NCBI GenBank assembly: GCA_907163345.1
Contig: CAJQUN010000341.1
Location: 496,001 to 560,000, forward strand
DNA length: 64,000 bases
Source: Haberlea rhodopensis
Lineage: Eukaryota > Streptophyta > Magnoliopsida > Lamiales > Gesneriaceae
Direction: 5' to 3'
The translations under genes and the position numbers were made by a program. A model generated the notes under the pieces. It was not told where the DNA came from. It saw only the letters and a list, made by a program, of their open reading frames with translations, and ran no database searches. Shown here one piece after another: positions 59,563 through 64,000 of this stretch (positions are counted from its first letter, which is position 1; each line of letters starts with the position of its first letter).

Positions 59563-62382
59563 CTGAGGGAGCTGAAGGTACAGTTACAGGAGCTCCTCGA
59601 CAAGGGATACATCCGTCCTAGTGTATCGCCTTGGGGTGCGCCAGTCTTGTTCGTGAAAAAGAAGGATGGATCAATGCGTCTGTGCATTGACTACAGGCAA
59701 TTGAACAAGGCTACAGTGAAGAACAGATATCCGCTTCCGAGGATTGATGATCTGTTCGACCAGCTTCAGGGTACGGAGGTGTACTCCAAGATAGATTTGA
59801 GGTCAGGCTATCACCAGGTACGGGTTAGAGCTGGTGATGTCCAAAAGACGGCTTTTAGAACTCGGTATGGGCACTATGAGTTCTTGGTGATGCCGTTCGG
59901 TGTGACAAATGCACCTGCAGTCTTTATGAGCCTGATGAACAGAGTATTTCAGGAGTACCTCGATCAGTTTGTGATCGTGTTTATTGATGACATCCTGGTC
60001 TATTCGAGGAATGAGGAGGATCATGCCGATCATCTGAGGATAGTACTCCAGATCCTCAGAGATCATCAGTTGTACGCCAAACTCAGCAAGTGTGAGTTTT
60101 GGCTGAACAGTGTTGCATTCTTGGGCCATATCATATCACGAGAGGGGATATCAGTAGACCCGAGGAAGATAGAGGCAGTTATGGATTGGTCTACCCCTAC
60201 TTCAGTCAGTGAGATTCGAAGTTTTCTTGGTCTGGCTGGCTATTATCGACGTTTCGTCGAGGGTTTCTCAAAGATCGCCAAGCCACTTACACAGCTGACT
60301 CAGAAGGGAGTCCCATTTTGTTGGTCAGAGGCTTGTGAGCAGAGCTTCCGGGAATTAAAGCACAGACTGACTACTGCGCCAGTTCTAGTGATACCCAAGG
60401 AGAACAAAGGATTTGTTCTTTATACCGATGCATCTCTACAGGGATTAGGGTGCGTGCTGATGCAGGACAGACATGTAGTGGCTTACGCTTCAAGACAGTT
60501 GAAGCCACATGAGACGAGGTATCCAGTCCATGATCTGGAGTTGGCAGCTATAGTGTTCGCCTTGAAGATATGGCGACACTACTTATACGGTACCTCATTT
60601 ACCATCTTCACTGATCACAAGAGCCTGAAATTCTTGTTTACACAGGCTGAGCTGAACATGAGGCAGAGGAGATGGATGGACCTGCTGAAGGACTACGATT
60701 GTGAAATCGAATATCACCCGGGAAAAGCAAATTTGACAGCCGACGCTTTGAGTCGGAAGGTGAGGAGCACAGCAGAGGATGCTATGTCTCTGTCAGCTAT
60801 GTTTGGCTCCTACTGCCATTTGGGATTCGATTATGATGTATCTTCTTCACCAGTACAGGTTTTGACCTTGCTAGCTGAGCCTGTTATATTTGATCACATC
60901 AGGAAGGCTCAGGGGACCGATGTAGAGGTTCAGAGATGGATGTTAGTGGTTCATTCAGGACAGCCATCGAGATTCAGAGTGGCTGAGGACGGTTCTCTGA
61001 GGCTCGGCGACCGTTGGGTGGTTCCAGATACACCCGAGTTGCGCCAAGGTATATTACAGCGAGCTCATTGCAGCAGGATGAGTATCCATCCAGGTGGGAA
61101 GAAGATGTATAAGGATCTACGCAGCCAGTTCTGGTGGAGGCGTATGAAACGGGATGTCACCTCTTTTGTCAAGCGTTGTTTGATTTGTCAGCAAGTGAAA
61201 GCTGAGAGACAAAGGCCTGGAGGTGAACTAAGAAGTTTAGAAGTACCCGAGTGGAAGTGGCAGCACGTATCTATGGATTTCGTGACCCACTTGCCGAGGA
61301 CTGTTTCGGGTTTTGATGCCATCTGGGTAATCGTGGACAGATTGACTAAGAGTGCTCATTTCATTCCCTACTGTATGACCTTCACGCACTTAAGAATGGC
61401 GCAGTTATATGTCAGAGATGTGGTGAGACTGCACGGGATCCCTGTTTCGATTGTGTCAGATCGAGATCCGCGGTTTACATCTCACTTTTGGGAGGGTCTG
61501 CAGACAGCTCTAGGTACAGAGTTGAGGTTGAGCACAGCCTATCATCCCCAGACGGACGGACAGACCGAGCGTACGATACAGACGCTCGAAGATATGTTGA
61601 GGGCTTGTGTGCTGGAGTTCGACACTTCATGGCAGGACTCGATAGCCATGGTGGAATTTTCTTACAACAACAGCTACCAGGCAAGTATTCAGATGGCTCC
61701 TTTCGAGGCCCTCTATGGTAGGCGTTGTAGGTCACCCTTGTGTTGGGATGACATGGACCGTAAGTCGGTTGGAGGACCTGAGTTGGTTCAGGAAATGGAA
61801 GAGAAAGTTAAGGTTATCAGAACAAAGATGAAGGCAGCTCAGGATAGACAGGCAGCATATGCCAATCAGCGGCGTAGACCGTTGGAGTTTCAGTTAGGCG
61901 ACAGAGTGTTTTTAAAGATCTCACCCTTCAGAGGCGTAGTACGGTTTGGGATGCGAGGGAAGTTATCCCCGAGGTATGTAGGGCCGTATGAGATCTTACA
62001 GCGTATTGGTACTCTGGCGTACCGGTTGGCTTTACCGCCCTCTCTGTCTGGCATACACGACGTTTTTCATGTGTCTATGCTGAGGAAGTATGAGCCAGAT
62101 CCCTCACATGTGTTGCAGCCTTCAGAGGTGCAGATTGAGTCCGATGTTTCTTATGTAGAGCGGCCTATCAGGATTTTGGATAGAGCAGACCGCAGACTTC
62201 GGAACAAGGTTATTCCTATGATCAAGGTACAGTGGGATCGTAGGGGTGTCGAGGAGGCCACGTGGGAGACAGAGCGACACATGGTGCAGCACTATCCAGA
62301 GTTATTTTCTGGTATGCGTTTATATACTGTTTTATTTCTGGTTAGCAGCATGTTTGATTTCGGGACGAAATCCTATAAGTAG
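59563..62382 (+). CDS. pol: T3 RT-RNaseH-integrase-chromodomain, in frame after the TAG
   Basis: Open in the same frame as gag-PR for 939 codons; the first Met after the TAG is at 59647. The RT catalytic motif FIDDILVYS is near polyprotein residue 716. RNase H has LYTDASLQGLG near 865 and TDHKSLKFL. The integrase zinc finger (HCSRMSIHPGG, CLICQQVK) is near 1078-1125. The DDE residues are near 1149 (SMDFVTH), 1210 (VSDRDPR) and 1245 (GQTERTIQ), with GPYE near 1384 and the chromodomain-type tail IKVQWDRRGVEEATWE near 1463. It ends with a 20-residue extension after PELFSGM. I see no further stop or frameshift, so this is the best preserved Gypsy pol here. Confidence 0.93.
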   Translation: MRELKVQLQELLDKGYIRPSVSPWGAPVLFVKKKDGSMRLCIDYRQLNKATVKNRYPLPRIDDLFDQLQGTEVYSKIDLRSGYHQVRVRAGDVQKTAFRTRYGHYEFLVMPFGVTNAPAVFMSLMNRVFQEYLDQFVIVFIDDILVYSRNEEDHADHLRIVLQILRDHQLYAKLSKCEFWLNSVAFLGHIISREGISVDPRKIEAVMDWSTPTSVSEIRSFLGLAGYYRRFVEGFSKIAKPLTQLTQKGVPFCWSEACEQSFRELKHRLTTAPVLVIPKENKGFVLYTDASLQGLGCVLMQDRHVVAYASRQLKPHETRYPVHDLELAAIVFALKIWRHYLYGTSFTIFTDHKSLKFLFTQAELNMRQRRWMDLLKDYDCEIEYHPGKANLTADALSRKVRSTAEDAMSLSAMFGSYCHLGFDYDVSSSPVQVLTLLAEPVIFDHIRKAQGTDVEVQRWMLVVHSGQPSRFRVAEDGSLRLGDRWVVPDTPELRQGILQRAHCSRMSIHPGGKKMYKDLRSQFWWRRMKRDVTSFVKRCLICQQVKAERQRPGGELRSLEVPEWKWQHVSMDFVTHLPRTVSGFDAIWVIVDRLTKSAHFIPYCMTFTHLRMAQLYVRDVVRLHGIPVSIVSDRDPRFTSHFWEGLQTALGTELRLSTAYHPQTDGQTERTIQTLEDMLRACVLEFDTSWQDSIAMVEFSYNNSYQASIQMAPFEALYGRRCRSPLCWDDMDRKSVGGPELVQEMEEKVKVIRTKMKAAQDRQAAYANQRRRPLEFQLGDRVFLKISPFRGVVRFGMRGKLSPRYVGPYEILQRIGTLAYRLALPPSLSGIHDVFHVSMLRKYEPDPSHVLQPSEVQIESDVSYVERPIRILDRADRRLRNKVIPMIKVQWDRRGVEEATWETERHMVQHYPELFSGMRLYTVLFLVSSMFDFGTKSYK

Positions 62383-62390
62383 GGGAGTAT
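62378..62390 (+). other. T3 polypurine tract
   Basis: AGTAGGGGAGTAT directly before the 3' LTR; same sequence as T1. Confidence 0.87.
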
Positions 62391-62711
62391 TGTGATATCC
62401 CCGAAATGATTATGTGATTTTAATCATTTAAGTTATATTGTGATGTTAAAGTGTTAATTCATGGGATTGGATAAATTTTATTGGGGAGAATTACTTCAGG
62501 GTGCATGTAACATGTATTGGGTTTTTGGGGTGTGTATTGTTTGTTTTGGTAAAGCATGCAAAAGGGTAATTGAAGTATTTTGTTGAGAAAATACTATAAA
62601 TATCATGTGGGGATATTTTAAATACATCGTGCTAATTCGGGACCAAAACATAACACATCAAACCACCCAACACTTAACCACCCCCCCCAACCCATACTTT
62701 GACTCAGCATG
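62391..62711 (+). repeat. T3 3' LTR, first 321 bp
   Basis: Matches 55325-55645 and ends at the NA2 insertion after GACTCAGCATG. Confidence 0.94.
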
Positions 62712-64000
62712 TGTGATGACCAGGGATTATAGGTGTTAATCCCGGAGTATTAATAATCCCTAAAGTGGTTTTACGTGGCGATTTGGGATTTAATCGAGGT
62801 GTTGGGCCTTCTGGGCTCGTTTATTTGGGCAGTTGGGATCGTTGGATCCAGAGGTTGAGATTGTATTCACATTACGGTGTAAAACCTAAGAGTTGGGTTT
62901 TTGATGTGTCTCGGAATCTCGGGTGTTGTGTGAGCACCGGTAGGGGATTTTGGAGTTAGAGAGAGAGTTTTTGAAAACAGATGATTTTTAAGGAATCACG
63001 ATGTATTTGTGGGGCTATTATTTTTTCGGAGTATTTTTGCTATAAATAGCAGTTGAACCCGAAATTTTATGAAAATTATCATTTCAGCCCCAAATCTTTT
63101 CCCTCTCCTCCCCTGCGCGCGATTCCCGCTGCTACAGCGCTCCCGCCGCTTCAAGCGGTGCGCCCGCCGCCGTCCGGCCGCCGATCGGCGCGTGTGACCT
63201 ACCCACGGCTTCGTCTCGACGAGGCGCTCCTTTCCCCTCTGTCAATTGAAGATTTCGTCGCGTCTTGGAGACGAATTTGGCTGGAATGCGTCGATCCCCA
63301 AAAGTTAGGGTTCATCGGATTTCGTCCGATTTTGCTTCCGATTTTCGTTGGGTAACCTCTCTAACCCCTTGTTCGTCTTTTTCATGTATTTCCATGCCTT
63401 TATTGTTTCGAATTTCCCCAATTTCGTAGGGTTTAATTTTCGAATTATTGGGGGTTTTTGGCAAAGGTGATGATTCTTGCCATTGATGGTTTAATTCACA
63501 TCTTAGGTGTATTATGATGCTTAAGTGGGATCGAATTAAGATGTTATGGTTCGAATTTGATGAATTGTTAGAGTTGGGATTTAAAGGCTTGTTTGGGTTC
63601 GAATTTAATGGTTTTGAGTTCGAAAATTTGGGGTTTTTGTCAAGGGATGTTGATTCTTGCTTGGATAGCTTAATTGACATTTTAGATGAATTATGGTATT
63701 TTATTGGGTTCGAAATTGTGAGATTAAGGTTCGATTTTTGTAGGGCATTCTTGAACAAATTTCGATATTGTCTCATTTATTTCCTTCCCTGCATGTACCC
63801 TACCCCGGGTCTTTTAAGAGGATAATTGTCGTGTATTGACAATGTTGTGAGGGATATGGGTGTGCTTGAGCATGGGTTGCATGTTCGTAATTAATTGTGA
63901 ATTGTTTATCGTATTAGCACATCATTCCTCGGGGCATGGAACTCGAGCAAGGCTTGGCTCGGACTTCGGAGATTTAAGGTACGTGCGACGTACGAGCATT
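62712..64000 (+). repeat. NA2: NA-family LTR, runs off the window
   Basis: Starts TGTGATGACCAGGGATTATA, the plus-strand form of the NA LTR start, at roughly 90% identity by eye. It contains a GC-rich patch (63100-63200), a donor-like TTGG|GTAACC (63351), TTCGAA or near-TTCGAA sites at 63407-63735, and an acceptor-like TTTTTGTAG ending at 63743. The window ends in AAGGTACGTGCGACGTACGAGC (63977-63998). It is inserted in the T3 3' LTR, so it is younger than T3. Confidence 0.88.

Larger units (their letters stand above)
55325..62711 (+). mobile_element. T3: Ty3/Gypsy Tekay-like element, one nonsense codon
   Basis: 5' LTR 55325-57612, PBS 57618-57630, gag-pol 57829-62382, PPT 62378-62390, 3' LTR from 62391, cut by NA2 at 62712. 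The 321 bases of 3' LTR present align to the 5' LTR with no indel and no substitution that I saw, so T3 is young. It is inserted in the leader of the Copia element. Confidence 0.94.

Noticed and set aside
59548..59575. Programmed readthrough of the T3 TAG
   Set aside because: T1 and T2 have Glu there and no conserved downstream element was evident, so it is kept only as a low-priority question.

Overview
The window is plant nuclear heterochromatin made of nested LTR retrotransposons. Every coding stretch I can identify is a transposon gene or a relic of one. I found no host gene, tRNA, rRNA or CRISPR array. An angiosperm is indicated by Tekay-like chromodomain Ty3/Gypsy elements, an Athila relic, a Ty1/Copia element, a plant-type LINE tail and a hAT-type MITE. 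I cannot name the species.

Layout by working name. T1 (3-7744, +) is a broken Tekay-like Gypsy element. An LTR scrap (7745-7848) and a truncated minus-strand LTR, H (7891-9723), follow. NB (9733-41426, -) is a non-coding LTR element with TSD caatt. It lies inside an Athila relic whose surviving part is 41427-45072. NB carries three insertions. NA (10970-22068, -) is a second non-coding LTR element, with solo LTR G (12508-14444) inside it. T2 (26248-35283, -, TSD taaac) is a Tekay-like element with two equal-length LTRs. Solo LTR D (37036-39816, +, TSD gtatc) holds a hAT MITE (37891-38469, 8-bp TSD).

The Athila LTR is followed by a LINE tail (45073-45290, resuming 49342-49580). It is split by SB, a solo LTR of the NB family (45291-49336, TSD attat), which holds solo LTR F (45879-47777, TSD acagt). 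A minus-strand Copia element begins at 49581. Its 5' leader is cut at 55325 by T3 (+, Tekay-like, gag-pol complete except for one in-frame TAG). The 3' LTR of T3 is cut at 62712 by NA2, an NA-family LTR that runs off the window.

How the parts relate: NA and NB keep an initiator-Met PBS, a PPT and LTRs but no recognisable protein, so they would need gag-pol supplied in trans. Their LTRs share an architecture with T1-T3: a palindrome array, then AAG|GTACGT with an inverted ACGTAC copy, then a CGCT/AGCG hairpin array, then TGTAG|GT. The most unusual signal is the palindrome array. GATCGATC sites in six LTRs or LTR families, including the unrelated Athila LTR, are spaced 19-22, 31, 41-43 or 49-51 bp apart, close to whole turns of the DNA helix, in a conserved order. 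The arrays lie between donor-like and acceptor-like splice motifs, so they may be intronic in a spliced leader. That part is inference.
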